Shown: positions 29,205-40,433, numbered from the stretch's first letter. The stretch: DNA of 64,000 bases from Alteromonas gracilis (GCF_002993325.1 NZ_PVNO01000001.1:62001-126000), one strand, 5' to 3'. A program made the numbers and translations. The notes: a model not told the origin generated them from the letters alone.

Positions 29205-30425
29205 CTAATTATCTCGCTCTGTCAAAATCAGCTCGCTAGACTGGGGCATTATCGCAAAGTCAAATTGACCTAAGATATTCATTCCCAGTAACCCGTCGGC
29301 ATCGGGTAGTGCGTCCTCGGGAAGAACAATGGCAGAGACATCATTGAACTCGTAGCCAGCAAAGTAAAAGCGAGGTATTTGTACCAGTGGCGCTTCAATA
29401 GTTCCTGATGCAGTTCTAACGTTGAAGTTGCCAATAAACGTGAGGTTTCGCATACGGCCCAAGCGAGCAAATAATCGTGACGATATTGCTGTTGTACTGG
29501 CACCCGTATCTAAAATCATGGTGGCTTTTTGATTAAGCGCCTTTGCCTCAAGACGATACTGATCGCCAATGCGTTCTAAAGCTACACGTGTTTGATATCG
29601 AGCCGCGTCCGAGCTTGTGGGTTCGATTTCGATGTTGCTTGGTGTGGTGTTTGCGCTGGCCATATCGCGCATTTCATAGGCTTTATCGCGAATGATATTG
29701 GCGTCTCTGTCGTTTAACGGCAGAGCGGCGAGTACATCTTCCATCAGCGTAAGCTTTTGCTGGTAAGCGTACGCTTCAGCCAAATTGAGGGTGTAGTGTT
29801 TAGCGTCGGGTATTCGCTGATACAAGGGCTCATTTAACCTGGCAACTAGTTCCCATTGTTCGTCTTGACTTAACTGCGTTTGCGCCTGCTGATATAAAGT
29901 GGCAATTTTAGTGTCGATAAACGAGAGCGTTTCAAGTGAAAGAGGCAATTCAGCTAAATCGTAATAGTGTACCAGAGCCGTTGGAAGCGGCTTCGTCATC
30001 TCAATCAGTTCACCTTCCAGTAACAGTAGCGATTCGTTGAGCGGGTCATTTTTTAAATAGTTGGTTAGTTCAGTGGCGAGTAACGCATATTGTCCGTCAT
30101 CGAGCAGAGTAGTTAGCGCTGCTATATCATTTTGGGTAATCTGTCGCGAAGTTGAGCGCAGATCTTCACGATCATTTGGCGGGACGTGAGCACCGTCAGC
30201 GTTTGAAGAGGTGATGGTGGAGCGTTTTTTGTTGAATGACTCTGCATTGCCCGTTAACTGAGTCTTGCTTTCTTGCGCTGCCTCATGTTGTAAACGATGC
30301 TCATAGCTTGCCTCCGGCTTATAAGCACTGTCATTGTGCTGCTTTAAGCTAATCCATAGGTAAACATTGATGCCTAACGACACACATAGAAACAGTGTAA
30401 GCAGAACTGCGAGCCATCTTCTCAT
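29205..30425 (-). CDS. Membrane-anchored retropepsin-like aspartic protease
   Basis: About 406 residues: an N-terminal transmembrane anchor (RRWLAVLLTLFLCVSLGINVYLW), a helical middle with weak TPR character, and a C-terminal single-lobe aspartyl protease domain. That domain has the catalytic ILDTGASTTAIS motif and the later DGLLGMNILGQFDF loop. Such clan AA proteases act as dimers, here on the periplasmic side; the substrate is unknown. The ATG at 30425 overlaps the thioesterase stop (ATGA). An in-frame GTG at 30437 is the alternative start. Confidence 0.78.
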   Translation of the reverse strand: MRRWLAVLLTLFLCVSLGINVYLWISLKQHNDSAYKPEASYEHRLQHEAAQESKTQLTGNAESFNKKRSTITSSNADGAHVPPNDREDLRSTSRQITQNDIAALTTLLDDGQYALLATELTNYLKNDPLNESLLLLEGELIEMTKPLPTALVHYYDLAELPLSLETLSFIDTKIATLYQQAQTQLSQDEQWELVARLNEPLYQRIPDAKHYTLNLAEAYAYQQKLTLMEDVLAALPLNDRDANIIRDKAYEMRDMASANTTPSNIEIEPTSSDAARYQTRVALERIGDQYRLEAKALNQKATMILDTGASTTAISSRLFARLGRMRNLTFIGNFNVRTASGTIEAPLVQIPRFYFAGYEFNDVSAIVLPEDALPDADGLLGMNILGQFDFAIMPQSSELILTERDN

Positions 30426-30871
30426 TGTTGTAAACACGCCTGACCATAAACGTCTACAAACTGCTTAGGCATCCGTTTTGGCGCGCCTGTATCAAGGCTA
30501 ACGCACACAAATGTGGTTATGGCATCGAATACGGCTTTGTTTCGCTTTGGGCAGATAAACTGAAATTGACGCTTTAAAGTCAGTTTGTTGTCACAATGCA
30601 CTATCCACGTTGCACATTCTAACGTATCACCAAGATGAGTTGGCTGGTGATAGTTAAGTTCGTGACGCTTAATAACCATGCCGCGGTTTAGCGCCTGATA
30701 ATCGGCAAACTGTAGGCCGAGGGCGTTTGAATGAGCCCATGCCAAGCTTTCGACCTGAGACAGGTATGCCACATTGTTCACGTGTTGATAGTGGTCTATG
30801 TGCGTTTCATCAACATGCCATTGCTGTACATAGGGGTTGTCTAACATCCAATTAAGCGTTGGGTTGCTCAA
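30422..30871 (-). CDS. Acyl-CoA thioesterase, hotdog fold
   Basis: A 4HBT-type thioesterase of about 149 residues. The motif HIDHYQHVNNVAYLSQVESLAWAHS carries the active-site region, and the remaining strands follow the hotdog pattern (RHELNYHQPTHLGDTLECATWI). It should hydrolyse acyl-CoA or an aromatic acyl-CoA in the cytosol. The start is uncertain. The TTG at 30871 has AAAGGA five to six bases upstream and is my choice. A TTG at 30922 overlaps the upstream stop, and an ATG at 30847 lacks a ribosome site. It is coupled by overlap to the protease gene. Confidence 0.83.
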   Translation of the reverse strand: MSNPTLNWMLDNPYVQQWHVDETHIDHYQHVNNVAYLSQVESLAWAHSNALGLQFADYQALNRGMVIKRHELNYHQPTHLGDTLECATWIVHCDNKLTLKRQFQFICPKRNKAVFDAITTFVCVSLDTGAPKRMPKQFVDVYGQACLQQ

Positions 30872-30918
30872 ATTTTTTCCTTTCTTCCAATCTGTTTTAT
30901 ATCTAACACTACTTCGCT

Positions 30919-31629
30919 TCAAACAACAGGTAACGGGTTATCTTCAGGTAACGTCAACTCGTCACTCAATAACGTCTGCATTATCGCCTTTTCACGTACC
31001 AACACCGGCTGAATAAAGCTTTGTACATCACCTAAGGCTTTGAACGCATCGAACCCTCGTTCCAAAAATTCGTGTAGGGCAAGCAAGCCTGCAAGCTTTG
31101 CAGGTCTCCGCGATAGAGAAATTAGCATACCTATACCACGAATTTTTATGACATCAGCAAGTTGATCGCCCAAGTGTGAAATTATATCGATTTGATGTGT
31201 GCGATCGTCGATTCTGCCAACGTGTCGATAGGCGAGCGCATAGTTATCGCGATTGATGGGTTCGTTAGGAAAGTGAGCTTGCAGGTACTGAGCCATCGCC
31301 ATATCTAAATCAAACGACAATGCATTTAACGATAGCGCATCGTCCATGGCGTTCATGGCTTTATCGGGTAGTACTTTTGCGAGTTTTGGAATAACGCGAA
31401 CTAAGTCAGCGTCCCGTTGGCTAAAGTCTTTTGGGCCATACAACTCATCCACAAAAAACGCCATGGCTTTTTGATAACGCTTTTGCTGGGCTAAATCGTC
31501 GTGAGTAACCAGCAAACGCTCACATTGCCAATGCTGCAGCTGATGAATGATAGGCATTACGCCCAGTTGGTTAGCCAAATCACGAAGGGCATTTACCCGA
31601 TGGATATGTTTAATAATCTCTTGCGCCAA
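30919..31629 (-). CDS. Conserved hypothetical protein
   Basis: A 236-residue, mostly helical cytosolic protein. I recognise a FFVDELYGPKDFSQRDADL motif and a YRHVGRIDDRTHQI segment that recur in proteobacterial hypotheticals, but no function. The start is a TTG with a strong AGGGAG eight bases upstream. It is the first gene of a tight operon with the thioesterase and the aspartic protease. Confidence 0.6.
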   Translation of the reverse strand: MAQEIIKHIHRVNALRDLANQLGVMPIIHQLQHWQCERLLVTHDDLAQQKRYQKAMAFFVDELYGPKDFSQRDADLVRVIPKLAKVLPDKAMNAMDDALSLNALSFDLDMAMAQYLQAHFPNEPINRDNYALAYRHVGRIDDRTHQIDIISHLGDQLADVIKIRGIGMLISLSRRPAKLAGLLALHEFLERGFDAFKALGDVQSFIQPVLVREKAIMQTLLSDELTLPEDNPLPVV

Positions 31630-31781
31630 ATGACAAACTCCCTATAACGTTGGCATAACTCAATTTTTGTAAACCTAGATTGACCTAAGCAAGCGTGGCT
31701 TTCAAGTGAGAAAGTGTTGTTTTACTGGTATACTCTGCCGCCATTAGTTTAGCTCGCTTATTTAGATTTTTAATTAACGTA

Positions 31782-32390
31782 ATGAACAGTCAAAGTAGTC
31801 AGTCAGTATTGAACAATACCCTTGAAAATGAGCCCGCTTATGCACACAAGCTAGGTTCTGAAAGAGACAAAGACGTTCCCACGTTAATATCACTATTTAA
31901 TAGCACGTTTGAAGATTTCAATACACGCTTGGTTTTAGGCGATGATGAGCCCATTTACATTCCTGCTGGTAAGGATAAAAGCTACCATCAAATTGTCTTT
32001 GCCCACGGTTTCTTCTCAAGTGCGCTACATGAAATTGCCCATTGGTGCATTGCGGGTAAAAAGCGCAGGCTTTTAGAAGATTACGGGTACTGGTATTGCC
32101 CAGATGGACGTAATGAAACTCAGCAGGCAGATTTTGAAAAAGTAGAAATCAAGCCACAAGCCATCGAATGGGCGTTCACCGAAGCCGCCGGCAGAAGGTT
32201 TCAGGTGAGTACCGACAATTTGAACGGCGCAGAGCCCGACAGAGAAGGTTTTACTAAAAATGTTGCAGCACAGCTAGCACGTTATAAAGCCGATGGCTTT
32301 CCGCCTAGAGCTGAACGCTTTATCAACGCCTTAGAAAATACGTTTTGCAAAAAGAAGCATGATGACGCCCCTGGAGCAGATGCAGCATGA
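31782..32390 (+). CDS. epmC: Elongation factor P hydroxylase
   Basis: A 202-residue protein matching EpmC (YfcM). It has FNSTFEDFNTRLVLGDDEPIY, the metal-binding HEIAH at residues 83-87, GYWYCPDGRN and EVKPQAIEWAF. EpmC hydroxylates the beta-lysyl-lysine modification of translation factor EF-P. A longer N-terminal tail of ~30 residues precedes the conserved core. It overlaps the next gene by ATGA. Confidence 0.93.
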   Translation: MNSQSSQSVLNNTLENEPAYAHKLGSERDKDVPTLISLFNSTFEDFNTRLVLGDDEPIYIPAGKDKSYHQIVFAHGFFSSALHEIAHWCIAGKKRRLLEDYGYWYCPDGRNETQQADFEKVEIKPQAIEWAFTEAAGRRFQVSTDNLNGAEPDREGFTKNVAAQLARYKADGFPPRAERFINALENTFCKKKHDDAPGADAA

Positions 32391-33535
32391 TAAACAACGA
32401 TTCTGACCGCCCAGCCATTTTTAAGCTTGGTGTTCTGGTAAACCCTTTTGCTGGAATAGGTGGGGCTCTTGCACTTAAAGGCAGTGACGGCGCTGAAATT
32501 CGTGAAAAAGCACTGGCCATGGGGGCAGAGCAAAAAGCCAACGAAAAGATGGCTAAAGCACTTAGTATTCTTGAAGCATTATCTGGGCAATTTACCGTAG
32601 TAACAGCGTCAGGCGAAATGGGCGAAACAGTTTGTGAGTCTCTAGGGATTCCTTATGAGGTAATCTACACACCTAATACCGAGCAAACCGAAGGTGAAGA
32701 TTCAGAACGCGCTGCAAAAGCCATGGTAGAAGCTAACGTTGACCTGCTTCTGTTCGCAGGTGGCGACGGCACTGCGCGAAATATCTGCAGCGTAGTTGGT
32801 ACGCAGGTACCTGTGTTAGGCGTGCCTGCGGGCTGCAAAATTCATTCAGGCGTTTACTGCGTATCACCGTCAGCGGCAGGGCAGGTAGTAAGCCAAATGA
32901 TCGCTGGTGAGCTGGTGAGCGAGATGGACGCCGAAGTCCGTGATATTGACGAAAATGCGTTTCGCGAAGGGAAAGTCATTGCTAAGCATTACGGTGAAAT
33001 GCGGGTACCGGCCGAGTTAACTTACGTTCAAGCCGTAAAAATGGGCGGCAAAGAAGACGAGGCGCTAGTGTTAGACGACATTGCCGCTTATGTGAGTGAA
33101 ATTATGAGCGATGAGCCTGATACCTATTTTGTTATGGGCTCTGGCTCGACCGTAGGCGCGATTATGGAATTCCTTGGCCTAGACAATACCTTGTTAGGTG
33201 TTGACGTAGTCAAGCAGGGTGAAATAGTGGCAAGTGACGTGACTGCTAGCGAATTGATAACGCTAACCCAAGATAAACCGACAAAAGTCATTTTAACGGT
33301 TATTGGCGGTCAAGGGCATATCTTGGGCCGTGGTAATCAACAGTTAAGCCCAGCGTTTATTCGTCAAATTGGCAAACAAAACATGCTTGTTGTCGCCACT
33401 AAGCAAAAACTACAGGCATTAAATGGCAAGCCGCTTCGATTAGATTCAAGCGATGCTGCCCTCGATACTGAATTAGCGGGCGCGTTTACGGTTATTACAG
33501 GCTACAAAGATAAAGTACTTTGCCAGGCTGTTTAA
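32387..33535 (+). CDS. ATP-NAD kinase family protein (COG3199-like)
   Basis: A 382-residue protein of the ATP-NAD/AcoX kinase superfamily. It shows LGVLVNPFAGIGG at the N-terminus, the nucleotide-binding GGDGT at residues 125-129, GVPAGCKIHSGVY, and the C-terminal GGQGHILGRGNQQ loop. It is separate from NadK, and its in vivo substrate is unknown. It is translationally coupled to epmC. yfcL follows 124 bp later. Confidence 0.82.
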   Translation: MINNDSDRPAIFKLGVLVNPFAGIGGALALKGSDGAEIREKALAMGAEQKANEKMAKALSILEALSGQFTVVTASGEMGETVCESLGIPYEVIYTPNTEQTEGEDSERAAKAMVEANVDLLLFAGGDGTARNICSVVGTQVPVLGVPAGCKIHSGVYCVSPSAAGQVVSQMIAGELVSEMDAEVRDIDENAFREGKVIAKHYGEMRVPAELTYVQAVKMGGKEDEALVLDDIAAYVSEIMSDEPDTYFVMGSGSTVGAIMEFLGLDNTLLGVDVVKQGEIVASDVTASELITLTQDKPTKVILTVIGGQGHILGRGNQQLSPAFIRQIGKQNMLVVATKQKLQALNGKPLRLDSSDAALDTELAGAFTVITGYKDKVLCQAV

Positions 33536-33659
33536 AAGCAAAAGTAAGACAACCGAGGACGCGATGCGTTTATTGTCAGCCCGTTTCCATTTTAAATTTA
33601 AGAAAATAGAAAGCTGAAGATTAAGAGCTGATATCTAAATATCGAAAAAGGAGTATGAA

Positions 33660-33953
33660 GTGTTACCACCTGCTGCAGCACCAGAACATGTCGTTAAAGC
33701 GATTGCAGAGATAGAGGCAAGCCTTGACGACGTAGTTAATCACGGTAGCGACGACGAATTGTTTATTGCAAGCTATCTGCAAGGGCATTTCGCTGTAGAA
33801 TCCCGTCAACTGGAAATGCGAGAAGATGCCTCCATAGCCATGCTCAATGATAAAATGGTGAAAAGCTTAAATGAAGCGTTCGCCAATAATGAACTAGAAA
33901 GCGAAGACGCCAAACAAGTAAAGGCGCTTTGGGATAGGTTAGTCGCGATTTAA
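33660..33953 (+). CDS. yfcL: YfcL family protein
   Basis: A 97-residue cytosolic protein with the YfcL pattern: HGSDDELFIASYLQGHF near the middle and a LESEDAKQVKALWDRL C-terminal helix. The function is unknown. The GTG start has AAGGAG 6 bases upstream; an out-of-frame ATG lies in between. Nearness to epmC matches the E. coli yfcL-yfcM order. Confidence 0.85.
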   Translation: MLPPAAAPEHVVKAIAEIEASLDDVVNHGSDDELFIASYLQGHFAVESRQLEMREDASIAMLNDKMVKSLNEAFANNELESEDAKQVKALWDRLVAI

Positions 33954-34126
33954 ATGCGGCTTTCCTTTGCTTCTCTCAACTGGTTGCTTTTGTTCCGCTT
34001 CTTCTCAATCCTTTGTCCTTTACAATCCATTACATCTTTATTTTTCGCTGTCCTTTTTAATCTATCAAACCTTAGTGTTCAAAGCATGAACTCGCTGTAA
34101 TACGTACGCTTGTTAAAAGAGTAAAT

Positions 34127-34154
34127 ACAGGGTCGAAGATGTTTTCGACCCTGT
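34127..34154. terminator. Hairpin between yfcL and AhpD-like gene
   Basis: ACAGGGTCGAA and TTCGACCCTGT form a perfect 11-bp stem with a 6-base loop in the convergent gap, 14 bp from the stop of the leftward gene. The U tract is weak on both sides. Confidence 0.65.
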
Positions 34155-34167
34155 ACGTTATAGCGAA

Positions 34168-34509
34168 TTAAACGCTAAATTCATCAAACGCACGAAGTGC
34201 ATCTGCCGCGTACATAAAAGATGGTCCACCGCCCATGTAAACTGACATCCCGCATACTTCTTCGATTTCTTCACGAGTCGCCCCTAAATTGACTAACGCT
34301 TTCGCGTGAAAACCTATACAACCGTCACACCGTGTGGCAATACCAATGGCAAGAGCAATAAGCTCTTTCGTTTTTTTATCTAACGCGCCGTCAGCGGTTG
34401 CGGCTTTAGCCATGTCGGAAAAGCCTTTCATTACCTCTGGGACACCTTTCTTAACTTCGCCTAAGTAAGGGTTTAGGCTTTCTGTAATCTCTTTATATGA
34501 TTTGGTCAT
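34168..34509 (-). CDS. Carboxymuconolactone decarboxylase family protein (AhpD-like)
   Basis: A 113-residue all-helical protein with the AhpD-type redox motif C61-x-x-C64-x-x-x-H68 (CDGCIGFH) and the ALDKKTKELIALAIGIATR helix before it. Such proteins act as thiol peroxidase helpers or reduce small substrates; true decarboxylases lack the CxxC. The ATG at 34509 has AGGAG upstream; an earlier in-frame start at 34548 lacks support. Confidence 0.87.
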   Translation of the reverse strand: MTKSYKEITESLNPYLGEVKKGVPEVMKGFSDMAKAATADGALDKKTKELIALAIGIATRCDGCIGFHAKALVNLGATREEIEEVCGMSVYMGGGPSFMYAADALRAFDEFSV

Positions 34510-34737
34510 TCTAAATGCTCCTGCTGTTTGTCGTTCATTTGAAAACAAGTAATAAACCTTTAAAGCGTTATGTTAAAGCGTGGTTTTTGGTTCACTATGA
34601 TACAAGTCAAAGCTTTGTTCTTTTTATTGTGAAATACGTCTTTGGTAGAATAGATAAGGGTAAAAAGATACTCTAAGGTTTATCAAGCTTTATCTAGTAA
34701 CCGTTTTATTATTTTGAAAATTATCACAAGTCGTGGA

Positions 34738-37700
34738 ATGGCGAGTTACCTGTCTTCATTAGTCTGCTTTTTTACAGCGGCCATTTACGCCCTTACCAGC
34801 TTTGCAAGCGCCTCGCCGTCTGGCTCTGACACGCTCATGAATGAATATTCTGTAGAGCTGTTGACCGCCGAAGACGGCTTTGTATCATCTGAAATTTATT
34901 CCATTATTCAAGACCACCAAGGGTTTCTGTGGTTTGGAACTGCAGAGAACGGAGTAATGCGTTATGACGGAAGAAAAATAACGCTATTTGAGGCGGATAA
35001 TAATCACAGTCAAAGCTTATCCCACAATGACGCCGGAAATTTAATGCTAGATGCTAATGGTGATATATGGATTGGCACGTGGGGCGGGGGGCTTAATAAA
35101 TATGTGCCAACCACAGGTGAGTTTTTTCGTTATTTAAACGATAACACTGACTCTACTTCTTTGTCTTCAAACCGAATTCAGTCACTGTTTAACGACCTAA
35201 CAGGGCAACTTTGGTTTGGTTCTTATGATCAAGGCTTAAATAGATATTTAGGCGACGGAGAATTTGAGCGGGTTAAACATATTCCTACAGACGAAACGAG
35301 TCTTTCTCACAATCGTATTTGGGACATGATCGATAATGATGAACATACTATGTGGGTTGCAACAAGTTTTGGTTTGAATTTGCTAGATAAACGTTCCTTA
35401 ACTGCCCAGCATTTTTTTCCAGATCCCCAAAACCATACCGCAACAGGGGCAAACGAAATTCGAAGCTTGCTTAAAACGTCGTCTGACCAATTCTACGTTG
35501 CAACCCAAGAAGGCCCCTTTTTGTTTATTGCGGAATCAGGTGCTTTTATTCCTCAGAAAAACCTCGACGGCAAGAGCCTAGGTCAGGTGAACTCCATGAT
35601 TGAAGACCATAACGGTACGGTATGGTTTGTAACGACTCAAGGCCTTTTTCGACATACTGGCAAAGGCAATATCGTTGAACAAGTTAACTTTGGTTATAAC
35701 AACGGTCTTCGCATTATTTTTGAAGATCATACCAAAACTAAATGGATAACCAGTGAAGTCCACGGCATCTTTAAATTGGCTCCAAGGCGAAACATCAAGC
35801 AAATTAATAGCGACTCGCTGGCCTCGCCAAACGGTATTCAACGTGATGAAAATGGTGATATTTTGATTGTTACGGCTAACGCCGATATCTACAAATGGGA
35901 TGTGGATACTAAGACGTTAGAACAAGAGTATACCTCGGTATTCGAGGGGCTTGAGGGCTACGAAAAACAGGGGGTTATAGAGCGCCCGATTATAGTGAGC
36001 GACGGAAATGGGGTTTTGTGGGTTGCACAAGATAATTATATCGCCCGGGTTGACCGAAAAAGTGACGAGATAAAACACATCACTTTCCCACAAACGGATA
36101 GAAACTATCGCCAATTTACAGAATTCAGATCTCTCGCTTTGGATGACAGAGGTAGGGTTTGGATTGGAACCTACAAGCACGGTGTATTTGTTTACGACGA
36201 AAAAGCCGATGCGTTTCGTCATCTTACGGTTGAAGACGGACTTTCACACCCAGAAACGCACATTATATACAAAGACCGCGAAGGCAATATGTGGGTGGGA
36301 ACAGGGGGCGGTATCAACCTATGGTCTTCTGAAAAAGAACAGTTTATCCCCTTCAAAAGCGCAACAAATCAGCAAAATGGTCTGCTAGGCAATATAGTGG
36401 AAGATATACATGAGACGAAAAATGGGCAAATATGGGTAGCCACCCAAATGGGTCTTAATCGCTATGTGCCTAAAACTAAAGCATTTGAATGGTTTGATGA
36501 GAGTAAGGGGCTTCCATCAAATTTAATCAGGGCAATCGCTGACGGTGACGACAATCAATTATGGCTTACCACCAATAAAGGTATTTTTCTATTCAACCCC
36601 GATACTCAACAGGCGTTAAGTTACAATAGTGAGACGGCTCTCGCAGGTAAAAATTTTTATTCGAATAGCCTCATCAAAGCATCCCATAACACCTTCTTTA
36701 CCAGCAGCCAACGTGGAGTCGAGTACTTCAGTTATTCAAACGTGCAAAACGAATTCGTAGACTCCAACATTGTTCTTACTGGCTTTAACAAAATGGGGGA
36801 GGCGGTAAGTTTCAGCAAGCCCATGTCTTACGTCCAGGATATTTACCTTTCTTATGAAGACGACTTTTTTTCTCTGGAATTTGCTCACTTAGACTTTTCT
36901 GCTCCCAAGCGCTCTCATTTCGCCTATAAGTTGGAAGGTTACGATGAACAGTGGATTGATATCGGCAATCTCAATAATGTCTCTTTTACTAACTTAAATG
37001 GTGGCACTTATACCTTTTTGGTTAAGGCAATGAGGCCTAATGGTGATTGGGGCAAAGAAGTGCTATCGGTAAATTTACACGTAGCTGCCGCCCCTTGGAA
37101 AACATGGTGGGCTTATAGCTTTTACGCGGCTTTTCTTCTTAGCATCCTAGTTTTATTCGTATACCTAAGAACGCGACTGCAGCAAAGTGAAATTACAAAA
37201 CAAAAGCAATTTGTTCAGGCACTCGAACAACAGGTCTCAGAGAAAACCGCCTCTTTAGAGACGCAAGCAGAAGATTTGAAACTGGCCTTACAACGAGCTG
37301 AGGAAGCTACAAAGTTGAAGTCAGAATTTCTAGCCAACATGAGTCATGAAATTCGGACGCCCATGAATGGAGTAATTGGCATGTTGGGCTTGCTCAAAAG
37401 AAGTAACCTGACATCTGAACAAACTCAACGTCTCAACATTGCCAGTACAAGCGCTCATTCGTTACTGGTACTTATCAACGATATTTTAGATTTTTCAAAA
37501 ATTGAAGCTGATAAGCTCGAAATAGAAACTGTCGAATTTGATGTGCGTGAAGTGATAGAAAATATTGCGCGTTCTCTGGCGTACAATGCGCAAGAGAAAG
37601 GGTTAGCTTTGGTCGTTGATCTTTCAAAAGTGAACGTTGCGACGATTAAATCCGATCCAAACCGAATTCAGCAGATAATTACGAATCTACTCAGCAATGC

Positions 37701-38946
37701 AGTTAAATTTACTGATAATGGCGAGATACGTATTAAGGCAGAATTGATCCCCCACGATAAAGGTGAAACCGCAGCATTATGCATGACCGTTGAAGATACG
37801 GGGATAGGTATACCAGATGCAAAAGTCCCGCACTTGTTTGATCTTTTCACTCAGGTCGATGCTTCCACTACAAGACGCTACGGCGGTACGGGATTAGGGC
37901 TTAGCATTACCAAAAAACTCTGCCAGCTATTGGGTGGGGATATCAGTGTTAAGACCGAAGTAGGCAAGGGAAGCTGTTTTAGCGTTGTGTGCGAAGTTGG
38001 TTATGACAAAAACAGCGAATTAAATAGGCCCACGCTAGCTAAAAGCCATATGTGCTGCTTAATCGTTGATAGTAACGCCTCTACTAGAAAAGCAATGCAA
38101 GCCCAGCTTGAGCGTTGGGATGTTAGTGTCTTATGTGTCTCGTCGATAGACGAAGCTGTCACGGAACTTTCTCTGATTGATGATGATCATCAAGAGCATT
38201 CAGCGCCATTGATTGACGTTGTATTCTTAGATAAATCTACCGAATCAACTGCCGTACATGGATTTTTTCAAAGCCTTCGAAACGCTGAACGTACGAAGCA
38301 CTCAAGAATCGTTTTAATGACGCTAATGGCCGATATTGATGCTGCTAGTGACATTAGCAAATTCGAAATTGAAGCGAGTTATCCTAAGCCACTTGCAACA
38401 TCAGATCTGCTCTCTGTACTACAGAAAACGAATTTTAATAGGGAAGTAAGTAGCCATCCTGATACCGGCCCTGTTCAAATTACTGCCGATGATTTTGAGC
38501 CTAAAGCATCGCTTATTGATCAAAATAGAGCTGAGTCCGACCTATCCATGAAAGATGTGGCCAATATATTATTAGTAGAAGATAATGAAATTAATCAAGT
38601 AGTTGCTACTGCTATAATTGAAAGTGAAGGGTATTGTGTAGATGTAGCTAAAAATGGGGTTGAAGCCATAGCGATGCTTACTCAATCGAAGCGCGGCAGC
38701 GAAGCCTACAAAATTATTTTTATGGATTGTCAAATGCCTGAAATGGACGGATTTGAAGCCACACGGCTTATTCGTGAAGGGGAAGCTGGTGAGCGTTACA
38801 AAACTATTCCCATCATTGCTATGACGGCAAATGCCATGCAAAGTGACAAAGAAAAGTGCATGAAAACTGGCATGGATGATTTTTTGGCGAAACCCATTAA
38901 GCATGAGGAAGTTATATTTACGTTGAAAAATTGGCTTTCAAAATAG
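34738..38946 (+). CDS. Hybrid two-component sensor kinase with Reg_prop propeller and two receiver domains
   Basis: A 1402-residue membrane sensor. After the signal peptide there is a two-part beta-propeller of Reg_prop repeats (recurrent motifs such as [44 protein letters not shown]). A Y_Y_Y domain and one transmembrane helix ([22 protein letters not shown]) follow, then a coiled coil, HisKA with phospho-acceptor H870 in [10 protein letters not shown], and HATPase ([26 protein letters not shown]). The first receiver is degenerate (VDSN in place of an acidic pair). The second receiver is canonical with D1330 ([11 protein letters not shown]) and KP. There is no Hpt or DNA-binding domain. I chose the ATG at 34738 over a TTG at 34714. 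Confidence 0.9.
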   Translation: MASYLSSLVCFFTAAIYALTSFASASPSGSDTLMNEYSVELLTAEDGFVSSEIYSIIQDHQGFLWFGTAENGVMRYDGRKITLFEADNNHSQSLSHNDAGNLMLDANGDIWIGTWGGGLNKYVPTTGEFFRYLNDNTDSTSLSSNRIQSLFNDLTGQLWFGSYDQGLNRYLGDGEFERVKHIPTDETSLSHNRIWDMIDNDEHTMWVATSFGLNLLDKRSLTAQHFFPDPQNHTATGANEIRSLLKTSSDQFYVATQEGPFLFIAESGAFIPQKNLDGKSLGQVNSMIEDHNGTVWFVTTQGLFRHTGKGNIVEQVNFGYNNGLRIIFEDHTKTKWITSEVHGIFKLAPRRNIKQINSDSLASPNGIQRDENGDILIVTANADIYKWDVDTKTLEQEYTSVFEGLEGYEKQGVIERPIIVSDGNGVLWVAQDNYIARVDRKSDEIKHITFPQTDRNYRQFTEFRSLALDDRGRVWIGTYKHGVFVYDEKADAFRHLTVEDGLSHPETHIIYKDREGNMWVGTGGGINLWSSEKEQFIPFKSATNQQNGLLGNIVEDIHETKNGQIWVATQMGLNRYVPKTKAFEWFDESKGLPSNLIRAIADGDDNQLWLTTNKGIFLFNPDTQQALSYNSETALAGKNFYSNSLIKASHNTFFTSSQRGVEYFSYSNVQNEFVDSNIVLTGFNKMGEAVSFSKPMSYVQDIYLSYEDDFFSLEFAHLDFSAPKRSHFAYKLEGYDEQWIDIGNLNNVSFTNLNGGTYTFLVKAMRPNGDWGKEVLSVNLHVAAAPWKTWWAYSFYAAFLLSILVLFVYLRTRLQQSEITKQKQFVQALEQQVSEKTASLETQAEDLKLALQRAEEATKLKSEFLANMSHEIRTPMNGVIGMLGLLKRSNLTSEQTQRLNIASTSAHSLLVLINDILDFSKIEADKLEIETVEFDVREVIENIARSLAYNAQEKGLALVVDLSKVNVATIKSDPNRIQQIITNLLSNAVKFTDNGEIRIKAELIPHDKGETAALCMTVEDTGIGIPDAKVPHLFDLFTQVDASTTRRYGGTGLGLSITKKLCQLLGGDISVKTEVGKGSCFSVVCEVGYDKNSELNRPTLAKSHMCCLIVDSNASTRKAMQAQLERWDVSVLCVSSIDEAVTELSLIDDDHQEHSAPLIDVVFLDKSTESTAVHGFFQSLRNAERTKHSRIVLMTLMADIDAASDISKFEIEASYPKPLATSDLLSVLQKTNFNREVSSHPDTGPVQITADDFEPKASLIDQNRAESDLSMKDVANILLVEDNEINQVVATAIIESEGYCVDVAKNGVEAIAMLTQSKRGSEAYKIIFMDCQMPEMDGFEATRLIREGEAGERYKTIPIIAMTANAMQSDKEKCMKTGMDDFLAKPIKHEEVIFTLKNWLSK

Positions 38947-39017
38947 GATTTGATACTCGCTTACAGTCAAAAATACGGTAGTATGCAACAAGTTTTTAAC
39001 ATGTAGTGAGGGCGTTA

Positions 39018-40325
39018 ATGTTAAGCCGTGTATCAAAACCTTTTGTAAAACTTGTCGAACGTTATCTTCCAGACCCTTACATATTTGTACTTTTACTGAC
39101 GCTTGTTACCTTCGCATTTGCCTCATCTATTCAAAATCAATCAATATTAACGACTGTTCAGCAATGGGGCGATGGATTTTGGGGCCTGCTTACGTTTTCA
39201 ATGCAAATGCTATTGGTGTTGGTAACCGGCTTCATGCTGGCCTGTACGCCTCTTGTAAAAACAATGCTTGAGCGGCTTGCGAGCGTAGCCAAAAGCCCTG
39301 GAAGCGCCATCGTATTAGTTACTTTAGTATCGCTTATTGCAAGTTGGATAAACTGGGGCTTTGGGCTGGTAGTAGGGGCGCTTTTTGCCAAGGCCCTGGC
39401 TAGAAATGTTTCAGTAGATTATCGGTTGTTAGTGGCAAGTGCTTACTCGGGTTTTATCGTTTGGCATGGCGGTTTAGCGGGCTCTGTGCCGTTAACCATT
39501 GCAACGCCAGGCCACTTTTCCGAAGCACAAATTGGCGTAATTAGTACCAGTGAGACTATTTTTAGCAGCTTCAACTTACTGTTATTGGCAATCATGTTTG
39601 TGATTATTCCCCTAGTTAATCGGTTAATGTTACCGCCTGAGTCTGAAAGCATTATTGTCGATAGCGCAAAACTACAAGACGATGCTCTACCTCCAGCAAC
39701 AAACGAGCGGCCCGCGGACAAACTTGAAAACAGCAAAGTGCTTGGATTATTCGTAGGCTTTGCTGGGCTAGCTTACCTTGTGAATTATTTCATCGAAGGC
39801 GGTGGGCTGAATCTCAATATTGTAAATACGCTATTTCTTTTCCTCTCCATTGTCCTTCACGGTTCACCACGCAATGTACTGCACAGCTTGCAACAAGCTG
39901 TGCAGGGGGGCAGTGGCATTGTTATACAGTTCCCATTTTATGCCGGGATCATGGCGGTTATGGTGCAATCAGGATTAGCGCAAACAATGTCGCAGTGGCT
40001 AATTAGCTTTGCATCTGCCGAGTCGTTACCTGTGTGGAGTTTTATCAGCGCAGGCGTTGTTAATATCTTTGTGCCTTCGGGTGGGGGCCAGTGGGCAGTG
40101 CAAGCTCCAGTAATTTTGCCTGCTGCCGCTGAACTGGGGGCCGAAATAAATAGAGTGGCCATGGCGGTGGCGTGGGGCGATGCGTGGACCAACCTGATTC
40201 AGCCGTTTTGGGCGCTTCCCGTACTTGCCATAGCGGGCCTGAAGGCCAAGGATATTATGGGCTTTTGTTTAGTTCAGCTTATCGTAACTGGCGTTATAAT
40301 TTCGCTGGTTTTGCGGTTCGTTTGA
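39018..40325 (+). CDS. Short-chain fatty acid transporter, AtoE family
   Basis: A 435-residue inner-membrane protein with about ten to twelve hydrophobic segments. It matches AtoE/TIGR00366 in FVKLVERYLPDPYIFVLLLT, IASWINWGFGLVVGALFAKA, GLAGSVPLTIATPGH and FVPSGGGQWAVQAPV. It probably imports butyrate-like acids. The ATG at 39018 with GTGAGGG upstream is preferred over a GTG at 39006. It begins 71 bp after the sensor kinase, same strand, so the kinase may sense a related substrate or control it. Confidence 0.85.
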   Translation: MLSRVSKPFVKLVERYLPDPYIFVLLLTLVTFAFASSIQNQSILTTVQQWGDGFWGLLTFSMQMLLVLVTGFMLACTPLVKTMLERLASVAKSPGSAIVLVTLVSLIASWINWGFGLVVGALFAKALARNVSVDYRLLVASAYSGFIVWHGGLAGSVPLTIATPGHFSEAQIGVISTSETIFSSFNLLLLAIMFVIIPLVNRLMLPPESESIIVDSAKLQDDALPPATNERPADKLENSKVLGLFVGFAGLAYLVNYFIEGGGLNLNIVNTLFLFLSIVLHGSPRNVLHSLQQAVQGGSGIVIQFPFYAGIMAVMVQSGLAQTMSQWLISFASAESLPVWSFISAGVVNIFVPSGGGQWAVQAPVILPAAAELGAEINRVAMAVAWGDAWTNLIQPFWALPVLAIAGLKAKDIMGFCLVQLIVTGVIISLVLRFV

Positions 40326-40433
40326 GAACATCTACTCTAGATACTGAATGAAATAAAAAGTGATTCGGCGCCGTCAAATACAGTGAATTAGTTTGAATAT
40401 TACGGCACAACCAACAGTTAACTAGTGTGAAAT

